64,000 nt of DNA. Origin: an uncultured Emergencia sp. (GTDB lineage: Bacteria > Bacillota > Clostridia > Peptostreptococcales > Anaerovoracaceae). Below, piece after piece: positions 39,449-47,965 of the stretch (the stretch's first letter is position 1; each line of letters starts with the position of its first letter). The position numbers and the translations under genes are program-made. The notes beneath the pieces were generated by a model. It was not told the origin of the DNA and did no database searches. It saw nothing but the letters and a program-made list of their open reading frames with translations. The stretch spans positions 1 through 64,000 of the forward strand of contig CAJFTU010000041.1 of assembly GCA_904420065.1 (NCBI GenBank). Direction: 5' to 3'.

Positions 39449-39492
39449 AAAGCGGCGGACAAAGTATCTTTTCTAACTTTGTCCGCCGCTTT
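39449..39492. terminator. bidirectional terminator between NhaC 2 and phoU
   Basis: Perfect 17-bp arms AAAGCGGCGGACAAAGT / ACTTTGTCCGCCGCTTT with a 10-base loop. Confidence 0.92.
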
Positions 39493-39513
39493 ATTTCTCT
39501 CTGCTGTTTCTTC

Positions 39514-40173
39514 CTATTTGTTTCGCAGCTCTTCGCTCAGGTGTTCGCCCGTTATGGAGAACTCCACCCATTCGGCAACATTCACTGCATGATCGCCTAT
39601 ACGCTCCAGATATTTTGCGATCATCAGCAGATCCAAGCAGAATTCCGCACCGACCTCTCCTTTTCGAATCAACTCAATGATATCTTTTTTCACTTCATCA
39701 AAATGAGCGTCGACGATATCGTCATCTTTCATTACTTTGTGAGCCAGATCCAGATCCCTGTTGACAAAAGATTTTATGGATTCCACAACCATCTCTGTAG
39801 CCGCCTCGGCCATTGCTTTCAGATGAGTATGATCGACTACGCTGTTATTCTGAACGTAACCCGCAATTTCGGCGATATCTGAAGCCTGATCTCCGATACG
39901 TTCCATATCGCTGATCATCTTCAGCGCCGAGGAAATCGTCCGAAGATCCCTCGCAACCGGCTGCTGCTGCAGAAGCAGCTTCAGGCACATGGATTCAATT
40001 TCTCTTTCTTTTTCGTCTATCTCGCTGTCGGCATCTCGTACCAGTTTAAGCAGCTCGCTGTTTCCGTCGAGCAGGCCTTTGATGACGTTGGAGATTGCCA
40101 GTTCGCATAGACTTCCCATCTTTATCAGCTCTACATTGAGCAGCGCGAGCTGCTCGTCGAATCGGTTTCTCAT
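39514..40173 (-). CDS. phoU: PhoU, phosphate transport regulator
   Basis: 219 residues made of two three-helix bundles, each with the metal-binding pattern ExxxD: DADSEIDEKEREIE in the first and MKDDDIVDAHFDEV in the second. DMERIGDQASDIAE and YLERIGDHAVNVAEW are the paired signatures. PhoU links the Pst transporter to PhoR signalling and limits phosphate uptake. Its start overlaps the pstB stop by one base (TGATG). Confidence 0.95.
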   Translation of the reverse strand: MRNRFDEQLALLNVELIKMGSLCELAISNVIKGLLDGNSELLKLVRDADSEIDEKEREIESMCLKLLLQQQPVARDLRTISSALKMISDMERIGDQASDIAEIAGYVQNNSVVDHTHLKAMAEAATEMVVESIKSFVNRDLDLAHKVMKDDDIVDAHFDEVKKDIIELIRKGEVGAEFCLDLLMIAKYLERIGDHAVNVAEWVEFSITGEHLSEELRNK

Positions 40174-40922
40174 CAGCCAAACCTCCCTGTAATATATTCC
40201 TCTGTTTTCTTATTGGATGGAACGGAAAACAGCTTTTCGGTCTTATCGTACTCGATTACCTCGCCAAGAAGGAAGAAGGCCGTATTATCGGATACACGAA
40301 GCGCCTGCTGCATGTTGTGGGTTACCATGATAATGGTATATCTGTCCTTTAACTCCAAGGCAAGATCCTCTATCTTCGCTGTAGATATCGGATCCAGAGC
40401 GCTGGTTGGTTCGTCCATCAGCAATACCTCCGGTTCTACTGCCAAAGCCCGGGCAATGCACAATCTCTGCTGCTGACCTCCTGACAGGCCCAACGCGCTT
40501 TTCTTCAGTCTGTCCTTCAGTTCATCCCAAATAGCGGCATTTTTCAACGAGGTTTCTACGATCTCGTCCAGTTCGGCTTTACTCTTTACTCCATGAGTTC
40601 TCGGGCCGTACGCGATATTATCGTATACGCTCATCGGGAAAGGATTGGGTTTCTGAAACACCATACCTACCCGCTTACGCAAATTGTTCACGTCAATGTC
40701 ACCGTAAATATCCACGCCATCCAGACAAACCTCGCCCTCGATTCTGCATCCCTCAACCAGATCGTTCATCCTGTTCAACGTCTTGATCAGGGTAGACTTT
40801 CCACATCCGGAAGGTCCGATAAAGGCGGTAATTTCGTTGGCCGGAAGGTTAAGATTGATTTCTTTCAGTCCGTGAAACTCTCCGTAATACAGATTCAAAT
40901 CCTTTATTGTAAACTTATCCAT
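40173..40922 (-). CDS. pstB: phosphate ABC transporter ATPase
   Basis: 249 residues. Walker A is GPSGCGKST, the ABC signature [14 protein letters not shown] and Walker [13 protein letters not shown]. PstB-specific text [15 protein letters not shown] is present. ATG 40922 (AGAAGG upstream) is preferred to the TTG one codon earlier. It drives high-affinity phosphate uptake with PstSCA. Confidence 0.97.
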   Translation of the reverse strand: MDKFTIKDLNLYYGEFHGLKEINLNLPANEITAFIGPSGCGKSTLIKTLNRMNDLVEGCRIEGEVCLDGVDIYGDIDVNNLRKRVGMVFQKPNPFPMSVYDNIAYGPRTHGVKSKAELDEIVETSLKNAAIWDELKDRLKKSALGLSGGQQQRLCIARALAVEPEVLLMDEPTSALDPISTAKIEDLALELKDRYTIIMVTHNMQQALRVSDNTAFFLLGEVIEYDKTEKLFSVPSNKKTEEYITGRFG

Positions 40923-40937
40923 CAAATATTACCTTCT

Positions 40938-41777
40938 CTAATTCTTTGTTACTTTTCTTGCTATCAAGCTGGATACAGCGTTGATAATGATCACTACGAT
41001 CAGCAGGACTACAGCCGTCGCGTAAGCCTGATTTGTATAGAGCCCTTCAGAGAGAAGTGCGTACATGTGCACAGAAAGGGTTCTGCCTGAGGAGAAGAGG
41101 CTCGACGCGACACCTGTAACCGTACCTGCCGTATATATTAAAGCTGCTGTCTCACCGACAATTCTGCCTATTCCCAGTATGATTCCGGAGAGAATCCCAG
41201 GAACGGCTGAAGGCAGAACAATCTTAAAAACAGTTCTCAGCTTTCCCGCTCCAAGGCCGAAGCTGCCTTCCCGATACGAATCGGGAACTGCTTTCAGCGC
41301 TTCTTCTGTAGTCCGCATAATCAGCGGCAGAATCATAATCGCCAGAGTCAACGTACCGGCCAGAAGGGAATAACTCCACTCCAGCGCAACGACAAACATC
41401 AGATAGCCGAAGAGGCCATAGACGATAGAAGGAATACCGGAAAGGGTTTCTGTGGTCAGTCTGACCAGTTCCACCAGTTTGCTTCCCCTCTTCGCATATT
41501 CCACTAAGTAAATAGCGGAGAAAATTCCAAACGGCACTGCAATCAGCAGCGCGATAGCTGTTATGGACAGCGTATTGATGATGGCCGGCATCATCGAGGC
41601 GTTTTCTGTGGTATATGTCCACTCAAACAGCGACAGATTCAGATTCGGTATGCCCTTGATCAGGATATATCCTACCACCGACAGCAATACCAAAACCGTG
41701 ATCAGGGCGGAAAGATCTACGATAATCCGCAGAAACAGAGACAGAGGCTGTCCCTTATATCTGTTTTTCAGCTTCAT
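40938..41777 (-). CDS. pstA: phosphate ABC transporter permease PstA
   Basis: 279 residues with six membrane helices and the permease coupling loop EALKAVPDSYREGSFGLGAG. IPSIVYGLFGYLMFV is typical of PstA/PstC. It overlaps the end of pstC by one base. Confidence 0.95.
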   Translation of the reverse strand: MKLKNRYKGQPLSLFLRIIVDLSALITVLVLLSVVGYILIKGIPNLNLSLFEWTYTTENASMMPAIINTLSITAIALLIAVPFGIFSAIYLVEYAKRGSKLVELVRLTTETLSGIPSIVYGLFGYLMFVVALEWSYSLLAGTLTLAIMILPLIMRTTEEALKAVPDSYREGSFGLGAGKLRTVFKIVLPSAVPGILSGIILGIGRIVGETAALIYTAGTVTGVASSLFSSGRTLSVHMYALLSEGLYTNQAYATAVVLLIVVIIINAVSSLIARKVTKN

Positions 41778-42637
41778 CAGTACTCTTTCGCCCCTTTCTT
41801 TTTAATAATGGAAAACAGCAGGTTGATAATCAGTATGAATACAAACAGCACTACCGCTGTAGCGATCAGCGCCTCGCGGTGCAGTCCTGTAGCGTATCCC
41901 ATTTCCAATACGATATTCGTCGTCATGGTTCTGGCGCCGCTGATCAGACTGTCCGGGATGATCGGCTGATTTCCTACGATCATCGATACAGCCAGCGTTT
42001 CTCCGATAGCTCTGCCGACACCGAGGATAACTGCCGCTGTAATGCCGGATTTAGCTGCCGGTAAGATCGTAAAGAAGATGCTCCGTTCATGGGTAGCGCC
42101 CAAGGCAAGAGATCCTTCATAGTAGCTCTCCGGTACAGCCCGTATAGAACTTTCTGAAACACTGATAATCGTCGGCAGAATCATAATGCCCAACATCACT
42201 GACGCTGTCAAAACCCCTTTTCCGCTTCCGCCGAACATATCCTGCATGATCGGAACGATAACCACAAGTCCAAAGAAACCGTAGACGATAGACGGAATAC
42301 CCGCCAGAAGGTCTACTGCAGGTTTCATGATTTTATACAGCTTCGGCGGACAGAACTTTGCCATATATGTGGCGCACAGGATTCCGATAGGCACGCCGAT
42401 GATAATGGCGCCCGCCGTCACATAGATACTGCCGATAATCATCGGCAGAATTCCATAGATGTCGTTTAACGGTTTCCATTCCGTACCGGTCAGAAATTCG
42501 ACAAAACCGATCTTCTGCATGGCCGGAATACCGTTTCCGAACATGAAAACGCAGATCAGAATTACTGCGATTATAGAAGCACATGCAGCCAGTAAAAATA
42601 CCAGCTGCATTGCTTTTTCTTTAAGACTTCCGCTCAT
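41777..42637 (-). CDS. pstC: phosphate ABC transporter permease PstC
   Basis: 286 residues, six membrane helices, coupling loop SSIRAVPESYYEGSLALGAT and IPSIVYGFFGLVVIV. It forms the membrane channel with PstA. It starts 2 bases after pstS. Confidence 0.95.
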   Translation of the reverse strand: MSGSLKEKAMQLVFLLAACASIIAVILICVFMFGNGIPAMQKIGFVEFLTGTEWKPLNDIYGILPMIIGSIYVTAGAIIIGVPIGILCATYMAKFCPPKLYKIMKPAVDLLAGIPSIVYGFFGLVVIVPIMQDMFGGSGKGVLTASVMLGIMILPTIISVSESSIRAVPESYYEGSLALGATHERSIFFTILPAAKSGITAAVILGVGRAIGETLAVSMIVGNQPIIPDSLISGARTMTTNIVLEMGYATGLHREALIATAVVLFVFILIINLLFSIIKKKGAKEY

Positions 42638-42639
42638 TA

Positions 42640-43521
42640 TTATTCAACTTCTGACCACGAAGTGATCTCTCCAGTGTAGATTTTGAGTACGGAATCCGAA
42701 GTAATTTCATCGATAGCATTGTTTGTATTTACGATAACTGCTATACCGTCAAGAGCGATAGCCTGTGCAGTGATTCCCTGGCTCAGCTCGTCTTCGGTAA
42801 CTTCTCTCGAAGCCATTCCGATATCGCTTACACCGTTGATTGCGTCAGTAACGCCTGTAGTGGAGTCGGACTGCTGTACCTCGATCGTTACGTTGCTGTT
42901 CAGCTTCTGATATTCTTCAGCCAGCTTCTGCATTACCGGAGTTACAGAGGAAGAACCGCTTACAGTAACTGTTCCTTCTACATCTGCGCCTTCAAACGCG
43001 CCTTCGCTGCCCTGGCTGATGTAGCCTTCTTCTTCGATAACTGCCTGTCCTTCGTCACTCATGATATAGTTGATGAAGTCCTGCGCAGCTTCGCTTACGT
43101 CTTCACCGGTTACGATGTTGAATGGTCTGGACACTTTGTAGTCGCCGCTCTTTACGTTATCAACTGTAGCTTCTACGCCGTCAACTTTCAGTGCTTTTAC
43201 AGAATCGTCCAGCGAACCCAGAGAAATGTATCCGATTGCCGCTTCGTTTCCGGCTACGGTCTGCATCATTACCGATGTGCTGTTTGTAACCTCAGCGGAA
43301 CTGATGGTCTTGTCCTCGTCATCCTGCTCGATGCCGAACAGCTCGATAAACGCTCCTCTTGTACCGGAGCCTTCTTCTCTGGTAAGTACGCTGATGGCGT
43401 CATCCCCCGAACCAGATCCGGAAGCATCGCCGCTGTTATCATTGCTGCCACATGCGGTGAACGCACTTCCGACCATTACCATTGCTAAACAAATCGCTAA
43501 AATTTTCTTCAACTTTTTCAT
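42640..43521 (-). CDS. pstS: phosphate-binding lipoprotein PstS with swapped halves
   Basis: 293 residues from ATG 43521 (AAAGGAG upstream). A lipoprotein signal peptide ends in the lipobox FTAC followed by a Ser/Gly-rich linker. The order of the two halves is reversed against classical PstS. First comes the usual C-terminal part (TREEGSGTRGAF, AIGYISLGSLDDSVKALKVDG, FINYIMSDEGQ, EEEGYIS), then the usual N-terminal part (GTVTVSGSSSVTPVMQKLAEE, DIGMASRE, ALDGIAVIVN), ending ITSWSEVE. All phosphate-contacting segments (SGSSSVTP, the DIGMASRE Ser/Arg, GSGTR) are kept, so it should bind phosphate. First gene of the pst operon. Confidence 0.93.
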   Translation of the reverse strand: MKKLKKILAICLAMVMVGSAFTACGSNDNSGDASGSGSGDDAISVLTREEGSGTRGAFIELFGIEQDDEDKTISSAEVTNSTSVMMQTVAGNEAAIGYISLGSLDDSVKALKVDGVEATVDNVKSGDYKVSRPFNIVTGEDVSEAAQDFINYIMSDEGQAVIEEEGYISQGSEGAFEGADVEGTVTVSGSSSVTPVMQKLAEEYQKLNSNVTIEVQQSDSTTGVTDAINGVSDIGMASREVTEDELSQGITAQAIALDGIAVIVNTNNAIDEITSDSVLKIYTGEITSWSEVE

Positions 43522-43590
43522 GCCTTTCTTCTCCTTTTGATTTATTTTATTTATTTTTCTCTTGATTACGGGAATAATATACCGAAATTT

Positions 43591-43630
43591 TGTAAAGAGT
43601 GTAATCACGTTTATGTAAAAGGTATGTAAA
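43591..43630 (-). promoter_or_regulatory. Pho-box-like repeats upstream of pstS
   Basis: On the minus strand TTTACA occurs at 43630-43625, 43619-43614 and 43596-43591, with ATTACA at 43605-43600. The first two are 11 bp apart, as PhoP sites (TT(A/T/C)ACA with about 11-bp period) are. A TATATTAT -10-like element follows. Suggests phosphate-starvation control by a PhoP-type regulator. Confidence 0.6.
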
Positions 43631-43642
43631 GTAAAAGAAAAA

Positions 43643-43662
43643 GGCCGTCACGAAAGACGGCC
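43643..43662 (-). terminator. terminator after the macrodomain gene
   Basis: GGCCGTC / GACGGCC 7-bp stem, 6-base loop, then TTTTTCTTTT on the minus strand. Confidence 0.8.
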
Positions 43663-43710
43663 CAAGAATGAGACAAAAGAATATGCAAAAAGATTGAAAT
43701 TTCAATATTT

Positions 43711-44235
43711 TTAAATCTGATTTCCGCTCTTTCCGATCAGCTTTTGGTAAAGTTTCTCCGTCGTTTCGTCAAAGCATACGAGATAAACTTCCCCGATGCA
43801 GCTGTCCTTTTTTTCATTAAAATAGCGATTGATCCCGGCTACGGCAATAGTCGCAGCCTGTTCTTTCGGATAGCCGTAAACGCCGGTACTTATGGCCGGA
43901 AAAGCTATGCTTCGGCAGCCCGCCTCTTCGGCCACTTCGAGAGATCGCCGGTAGCAGCTGGCCAAAAGAGAAGCTTCATTGCAGCCGCCTCCTTTCCAGA
44001 CAGGCCCCACCGTATGGATGACGTGGGCGGCGGGCAGATCGTAGCCGGCCGTTATTTTCGCATCTCCGGTTTCACAGCCGTGAAGCGTCCGGCATTCCGC
44101 CAACAGTTTCGGTCCGGCAGCCCGATGTATGGCCCCGTCCACGCCGCCTCCGCCGAGCAGTGCATTGTTGGCCGCATTGACAATGGCATCCACATTCATT
44201 TTGGTAATATCGCCGCTGTAGATTCGTATTTTCAC
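43711..44235 (-). CDS. macrodomain protein (O-acetyl-ADP-ribose deacetylase type)
   Basis: 174 residues. The macrodomain pattern is complete: [51 protein letters not shown] and [13 protein letters not shown]. It binds ADP-ribose and probably removes acetyl or ADP-ribosyl groups. The start is GTG 44235 because AAAGGAG is 8 bases upstream; the GTG at 44256 precedes that site. Own terminator, so monocistronic or the end of a unit. Confidence 0.9.
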   Translation of the reverse strand: MKIRIYSGDITKMNVDAIVNAANNALLGGGGVDGAIHRAAGPKLLAECRTLHGCETGDAKITAGYDLPAAHVIHTVGPVWKGGGCNEASLLASCYRRSLEVAEEAGCRSIAFPAISTGVYGYPKEQAATIAVAGINRYFNEKKDSCIGEVYLVCFDETTEKLYQKLIGKSGNQI

Positions 44236-44336
44236 AGGGATTCTCCTTTCTCTCACAATCAGATCGATCGGGCGGCCTTCTCACGGATTCGCTTCCGTTT
44301 ATCATTATCCGAAAACCGCCCCGTACTTTCCGTCAA

Positions 44337-45008
44337 CTATTCGTGCATCTGCTTCATGAAGAAGCGCAGGAGCATTTCCGCCGTTTCTTTCTGCTTTTCA
44401 TTGCCGTAAAGATACATTCTCTCCGGATGCCACTGCAGACCGAAAATCGGAAGTTCCTCGTGACGAATCGTCTCGGTTACGCGGTAACCGTCTTCCCCGA
44501 GCCAAAACGCCGTTTCGAGGAGTCCATCTCCTATGCGGTTTACACTCTGATGATGTCTGCTGTTTACTTGGCAGGTTTCCCCGTAAAGTTCCCACATGAA
44601 TCCATCTTTTACATTGTGCAGAAGATGAAAATTTTCCGGATCAGAAGCCTTGTGCTTTTCTCCGCACGGAAGATCCTGCACCAGGGTACCTCCAAAATAG
44701 ACGTTGATAAACTGGATACCGCGGCAGATTCCCAGAATCGGTTTCTTTTTGGGGATTGCCAGTTTCATGATATCCCACTGAATCTGATCCAGCTCATTGC
44801 TAACATCGTTAGCATGCTGATTTTCTTCGCCCCACAATACAGGATTCATATCGTGCAGGCTTCCGGGCAAAACCACACTGTCGGCGTCTTTCATATCCAG
44901 AAAGGACAGAGAAAGAAACGGATCAGCTCCAAGACTGCGAAACGCCTGTAAATAGTTTTTATACTCTTCTTCCTCGGCTTTCGAGCCGACGATCATAATT
45001 CTTTTCAT
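44337..45008 (-). CDS. gamma-glutamyl-gamma-aminobutyrate hydrolase-like peptidase (C26, class I glutamine amidotransferase)
   Basis: 223 residues. The nucleophile Cys lies in PILGICRGIQFINV, the catalytic His and Glu in FGLQWHPERMY, and VNSRHHQSV is the typical substrate-side motif of PuuD-type enzymes. It would hydrolyse gamma-glutamyl amides. Its ATG overlaps the stop of the membrane-protein gene upstream (ATGA), so the two are translated together. Confidence 0.85.
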   Translation of the reverse strand: MKRIMIVGSKAEEEEYKNYLQAFRSLGADPFLSLSFLDMKDADSVVLPGSLHDMNPVLWGEENQHANDVSNELDQIQWDIMKLAIPKKKPILGICRGIQFINVYFGGTLVQDLPCGEKHKASDPENFHLLHNVKDGFMWELYGETCQVNSRHHQSVNRIGDGLLETAFWLGEDGYRVTETIRHEELPIFGLQWHPERMYLYGNEKQKETAEMLLRFFMKQMHE

Positions 45009-45574
45009 TTTTCTCCTTTTTTAGTAATCCTCTCTTTGCAGTATCGGTCAGGAGCCGCCGCGTTTTTCCGGTCTCTTATAAACAGCAGATAGATTAAAAG
45101 CAGAAAAAACAAGATGTCGTAGCCTTTGAGAAATGCGCCCAGAAGCAGGTTCAATCCAATATATCCGGCAAAAATTCCGACTTTAAGAACAAGAGAAAGA
45201 ACGCCCCTCCTCCTCGTCAGCGCAACCAGGTAGGCCATGACCGGCGAGAAACAGGCGAAAACAATCCACAGCCTGATATAGGCCCAACTGTAGACAGAGT
45301 CCGTCAGTTCGGCGGTCAGATAATAGGTGATCAGCATTCCCACGCAATAGAAAAAAACGTTCAGCATGGCGTACCGCTTGTTTCTGCTGTACAGACTTAT
45401 CGCCACGCCGATCACGATCCATATCCCCGCTTCCGAAAAGACATTGCTCAGAGAAATTCCCCAATGCTGAGCGTAGAAATGGATATCGATTTCTTTTACC
45501 GCAAAACCGATGAACAGACCGAGAATCAGCATACCGGCAGGACTTAATACCGCGTATTGAATTTTCTTCTTCAC
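45005..45574 (-). CDS. six-helix integral membrane protein of unknown function
   Basis: 189 residues with six membrane helices and a basic cytoplasmic tail. Conserved-looking polar residues in helices are few. No family was recognised. The coupling to a gamma-glutamyl hydrolase may mean it helps move or sense the substrate, but nothing in the sequence shows this. Confidence 0.55.
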   Translation of the reverse strand: MKKKIQYAVLSPAGMLILGLFIGFAVKEIDIHFYAQHWGISLSNVFSEAGIWIVIGVAISLYSRNKRYAMLNVFFYCVGMLITYYLTAELTDSVYSWAYIRLWIVFACFSPVMAYLVALTRRRGVLSLVLKVGIFAGYIGLNLLLGAFLKGYDILFFLLLIYLLFIRDRKNAAAPDRYCKERITKKGEK

Positions 45575-45636
45575 TGTGAGACTCCTTTTGTCTCTATTGT
45601 ATCACACCCTTTGTCCCCGGTCATCACACAAAAAAG

Positions 45637-45677
45637 GAAAACGACCGCAACTCCTGACGGTTCGTGCGATCGTTTTT
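45637..45677 (-). terminator. terminator of the polyferredoxin-PFOR-Nfn operon
   Basis: GAAAACGA-(C)CGCA pairs with TGCGA-TCGTTTT around a 14-base loop, followed on the minus strand by TTTTCCTTTTTT. Confidence 0.75.
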
Positions 45678-45708
45678 CTTTCTCTATCGTATTTTTGCGG
45701 AAAATGAA

Positions 45709-47097
45709 TTACTTGCTTAAATACTCATCGATTCCGGCCGCCGCAGTTTTTCCCGCGCCCATAGCCTTGATAACCGTTGCTGCTCCGGTTACCGCGTCAC
45801 CTCCGGCGAAGATTCCCGGACGATTTGTAGCCGCCGTGCTGTCGGTTCCGATTCCGCCCCGTTCGTTGGCTTTCAAATCCTCCGTAGTTTCCAGAATCAG
45901 CTTGTTCAGCTTTGTTCCGATAGCCATGATTACGCAGTCCACATCCAGAACAAAGTTGGATCCTTCTACAGCTACAGGTCTTCTTCTTCCGGAAGCATCC
46001 GGTTCACCCAGTTCCATTCTCACACACTCGATTCCCTGCACGTGTCCTTTTTCGTCGCCCAAAATGGCCACCGGATTAGTCAGATAACGGAAATCGATTC
46101 CCTCTTCAACCGCGTGGTGGATTTCCTCGGCTCTGGCCGGAATTTCTTCTGCGGAACGGCGATAGATGATGTATACGTCGTCGGCTCCCATACGTTTAGC
46201 GCATCTTGCCGCATCCATAGCCACGTTTCCGCCGCCTACGACAGCGATTTTTTTCGCTTTGATGATCGGCGTGTCATATTCCGGCAGATAAGCCTTCATC
46301 AGATTGATACGGGTCAGATATTCGTTGGCGGAGCATACGCCGAGCAGATTTTCTCCCGGAATATTCATAAAGGATGGAAGGCCTGCTCCGGTTCCGATAA
46401 ACACCGATTCGAATCCCTCTTCTTTCATCAGCTCATCTACGGTATAGGACTTGCCGATAATGGCGTCGGTCACAAACTTGACGCCTTTGGCTTCCAGCTT
46501 GGAAACCTCCGCGGCCACAATTTCCTTCGGTAAACGGAACTGAGGAATACCGTAAACCAATACGCCGCCGGTCTTATGCAGACTTTCGTAAACCGTGACC
46601 TCGTATCCTTTATTGATCAGATCTCCGGCGCAGGCAAGACCTGCAGGGCCCGCACCGATAACGGCAACCCTATGCCCGTTGCTTTCCGCCGGTTTGATCT
46701 CTTCATCGCCGTAATTTGCCGCGTGCCAGTCTGCGGCAAACCGCTCCAGACGGCCAATGGCTACAGGTTCTCCCTTTATGCCGTGAACACATTTTCCCTC
46801 GCACTGGGTCTCCTGCGGACATACGCGGCCGCAGATAGCCGGAAGGGAGCTGGTTTCACTGATGATCTGATACGCCTCTTCAAATTCGCCTTCGGCAATT
46901 TTGGCGATAAAATCAGGAATCTTAACCATTACCGGACAGCCGGACATGCACGGTTTTTTCCGACATTTAAGGCAGCGCATAGCCTCGTTTACCGCCATCT
47001 CTTCCGTATATCCCTCTGCCACTTCGAGAAAATTCTTATTGCGGACGTTTGGATCCTGCTCCGGCATCGGATTCTTTTCTCTTACTAAATTAATCAT
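45709..47097 (-). CDS. nfnB: NfnB / GltD-like flavoprotein, NADPH-side subunit of electron-bifurcating transhydrogenase
   Basis: 462 residues. N-terminal Cys motifs for two [4Fe-4S] clusters (CLKCRKKPCMSGCP and CGRVCPQETQCEGKC) are followed by FAD-binding VAVIGAGPAGLACAG and NADPH-binding IAVVGGGNVAMDAARC. Alone it could be called a glutamate synthase small subunit, but the partner just upstream is NfnA-like and there is no gltB, so NfnAB (NADH-dependent reduced ferredoxin:NADP+ oxidoreductase) is the better call. ATG 47097 follows AGGAGGTG; it overlaps nfnA by 8 bases. Confidence 0.88.
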   Translation of the reverse strand: MINLVREKNPMPEQDPNVRNKNFLEVAEGYTEEMAVNEAMRCLKCRKKPCMSGCPVMVKIPDFIAKIAEGEFEEAYQIISETSSLPAICGRVCPQETQCEGKCVHGIKGEPVAIGRLERFAADWHAANYGDEEIKPAESNGHRVAVIGAGPAGLACAGDLINKGYEVTVYESLHKTGGVLVYGIPQFRLPKEIVAAEVSKLEAKGVKFVTDAIIGKSYTVDELMKEEGFESVFIGTGAGLPSFMNIPGENLLGVCSANEYLTRINLMKAYLPEYDTPIIKAKKIAVVGGGNVAMDAARCAKRMGADDVYIIYRRSAEEIPARAEEIHHAVEEGIDFRYLTNPVAILGDEKGHVQGIECVRMELGEPDASGRRRPVAVEGSNFVLDVDCVIMAIGTKLNKLILETTEDLKANERGGIGTDSTAATNRPGIFAGGDAVTGAATVIKAMGAGKTAAAGIDEYLSK

Positions 47098-47944
47098 GGT
47101 AACGAACACCTCCTGTCAGTCGGCAAACATGAGCCCTGTCTTCGGCTTCCTGTTCCGCATAATATGCGTTTCTCTGAATCAGTTCATCCCAATCGACCAA
47201 CGATCCGTCAAACTCAGGCCCGTCGACGCAGACAAACTTATCCTCGCCGCCGATGTTGCACCGGCAGCCGCCGCACATACCGGTTCCGTCGATCATATAA
47301 GCGGTCAGCGATGCCACCGAAGGAATGTTATATTCCGCGGCCAGCTGGCAGACGAACTTCATCATGATCGGCGGCCCTACGGCGACGATTTCATCGTATT
47401 CTTTTCCTTCCTCCAGAAGCGCCTTCAGCTTATCTGTCGTAAAGGCCTTTTCTCCGTAAGATCCGTCGTCGGTAACCATGTACAGGTGATCTGTGCCTGC
47501 GCGGAACTCTTCTTCAAGGATGATCAGATCTTTGTTTTTAAATCCGGCGATCATATCCACTTCGATGCCGTGGTCGTGCATACCGGTGGCAAGAGGATAG
47601 GCAAGAGCATTTCCCGTTCCGCCGCCGACAACACATACCTTTTTCAGTCCTTCCATATGGGTCGGTTTTCCCAAAGGCCCTACGATATCCGCAAAGCAGT
47701 CGCCTACTTCAAGCTGATCCATCAGCATGGTTGTTCTGCCCACAGCAGCGTAGATCAGATCGATGGTGCCGTCCTCCGCATTGTGGCCGGCCATGGTGAG
47801 AGGAATTCTCTCACCGTATTCATCAGTCCGAAGGATGATAAACTGTCCCGGTTTTGCCTTCCTCGCAACGAGAGGGGCGTAAACCACCAGCCAGGTAATA
47901 TTGTCATTGAGTTTTCTTTTCTTCGTGATCTCAAATCTTTTCAT
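47090..47944 (-). CDS. nfnA: NfnA, FAD/[2Fe-2S] NADH-side subunit
   Basis: 284 residues. A ferredoxin-reductase-type FAD domain (about 1-100), an NAD-binding domain (VCVVGGGTGNALAYPL) and a C-terminal [2Fe-2S] motif (GMCGGCRCNIGG...FVCVDGPEF) match NfnA and the dihydroorotate dehydrogenase electron-transfer subunit. With NfnB it couples NADPH oxidation to reduction of NAD+ and ferredoxin, or the reverse. ATG 47944 is chosen, because the earlier ATG lies directly on the GGAGG. Confidence 0.88.
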   Translation of the reverse strand: MKRFEITKKRKLNDNITWLVVYAPLVARKAKPGQFIILRTDEYGERIPLTMAGHNAEDGTIDLIYAAVGRTTMLMDQLEVGDCFADIVGPLGKPTHMEGLKKVCVVGGGTGNALAYPLATGMHDHGIEVDMIAGFKNKDLIILEEEFRAGTDHLYMVTDDGSYGEKAFTTDKLKALLEEGKEYDEIVAVGPPIMMKFVCQLAAEYNIPSVASLTAYMIDGTGMCGGCRCNIGGEDKFVCVDGPEFDGSLVDWDELIQRNAYYAEQEAEDRAHVCRLTGGVRYHD

Positions 47945-47965
47945 GATACTCTCCATCCTCCTTTC

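Noticed and set aside
45709-47097. Glutamate synthase small subunit (gltD)
   Set aside because: Similar sequence, but the partner gene is NfnA-like and no large glutamate synthase subunit is near; NfnB fits the operon better.
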